DNA from: Microbulbifer sp. THAF38
GTDB lineage: Bacteria; Pseudomonadota; Gammaproteobacteria; Pseudomonadales; Cellvibrionaceae
Direction: 5' to 3'
DNA: 64,000 bases
Assembly: GCF_009363535.1 (NCBI RefSeq)
Contig: NZ_CP045369.1
Span: forward strand, 4,579,001-4,643,000
Shown: piece by piece, positions 63,648-64,000 of the stretch
How the letters are laid out: each line of letters begins with the position of its first letter
Numbering within the stretch: the stretch's first letter is position 1
Position numbers and translations under genes: made by a program
Notes under the pieces: model-generated
The model's database searches: none
What the model was told of the DNA's origin: nothing
What the model saw: the letters and a program-made list of their open reading frames with translations, nothing else

Positions 63648-64000
63648 CTAAACTCGTACCGCGGCATCTGAAATCTGCGGTAATATCGGTCGAGTATAAT
63701 CAACAGTGGAAACATTCAAATTTAGTTCTGAAGCTAGGGATTCAATGCCATAGTACACATCCCCCATACCAGCTACGATTCCAAGTGATGGCCCAGCCCC
63801 AGCACCACCTATGGCAACACCACTTACAAGTCCTGCAAGTTGACGACCAGCTATAGTCTCTCCACTTTCTAACAACTTATTACCACCCGTCTTAATTTGC
63901 TTTTGATTTGCATGTAACGCAATTCCCAATGCTTCCCCAAGCAGCATATGCTCCACTGTATTCGCCTGAACAGCTTCTCCTGCACCAGCTCCTCCTAGGA
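63648..64000 (-). CDS. C-terminal part of an unrecognised protein (5' end beyond the window)
   Basis: The frame is open through the right edge with no start needed: 116 residues are visible, and the 5' end is missing. The visible part is glycine/alanine-rich and hydrophobic in places (LVSGVAIGGAGAGPSLGIVAGMG), without a membrane-helix pattern throughout, and ends QISDAAVRV. No domain is recognised. An internal GTG at 63956 is unlikely to be the real start. Same strand as the small zinc-ribbon membrane protein. Confidence 0.6.
   Translation of the reverse strand, partial: LGGAGAGEAVQANTVEHMLLGEALGIALHANQKQIKTGGNKLLESGETIAGRQLAGLVSGVAIGGAGAGPSLGIVAGMGDVYYGIESLASELNLNVSTVDYTRPILPQISDAAVRV

Overview
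The window looks like a chromosomal segment of a marine, GC-rich gammaproteobacterium, most likely in or near Cellvibrionales (Microbulbifer-like). The basis is the pseudomonad-type order coaBC-algC-argB, pyrE-crc-rph-yicC, gmk-rpoZ-spoT-ridA, oxyR-recG, ubiC-ubiA-phoB-phoR, together with secreted subtilases, a TRAP transporter and several sodium/proton antiporters. The genus is inferred from gene content; no 16S is present. No tRNA, rRNA or CRISPR array was seen.

Region 1 (1-9.6 kb) is housekeeping: CoA, exopolysaccharide-sugar and arginine enzymes (coaBC, algC, argB), the division regulator slmA, a DUF4124 protein, pyrE, a Crc-like inactive nuclease homologue, rph and yicC. Region 2 (9.6-16 kb) breaks that order with a rhomboid protease, two tandem paralogous secreted S8 subtilases with unusual structured flanks, and a sterol-desaturase-type hydroxylase. 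Region 3 (16-30 kb) returns to core genes: gmk, rpoZ, spoT, ridA, an epimerase-like protein, a GlsB/YeaQ protein, oxyR overlapping recG, a dicarboxylate symporter, ubiC-ubiA and phoB-phoR behind a textbook Pho box.

Region 4 (30-42 kb) has a yaaA-DUF938-membrane-protein operon, a DUF4265 gene, an M48/TPR lipoprotein protease, two AT-richer paralogous barrel-like proteins, a small monooxygenase-like protein, and the complete pstS-pstC-pstA-pstB-phoU phosphate operon on the minus strand. With phoBR this gives the whole phosphate-sensing circuit. Region 5 (42-53.5 kb) has TRAP permease genes, a YciA thioesterase, two AT-rich lipoprotein genes, a distant TRAP binding protein, uvrD with an SOS box, a divergent HexR-like regulator, a Bcr/CflA efflux pump, a GST and a DoxX protein.

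Region 6 (53.8-64 kb) has three cation/proton antiporters around a cupin gene, then an accessory stretch: a zinc-type alcohol dehydrogenase pseudogene split by an IS30-family element with a clear GAT target duplication, a cluster of DnaA-box-like sites, an alpha/beta hydrolase, a short HTH regulator with three copies of a putative operator, a small zinc-ribbon membrane protein and the C-terminal part of an unrecognised protein running off the right edge. The most novel-looking material is in regions 2 and 6; no complete new system could be demonstrated.
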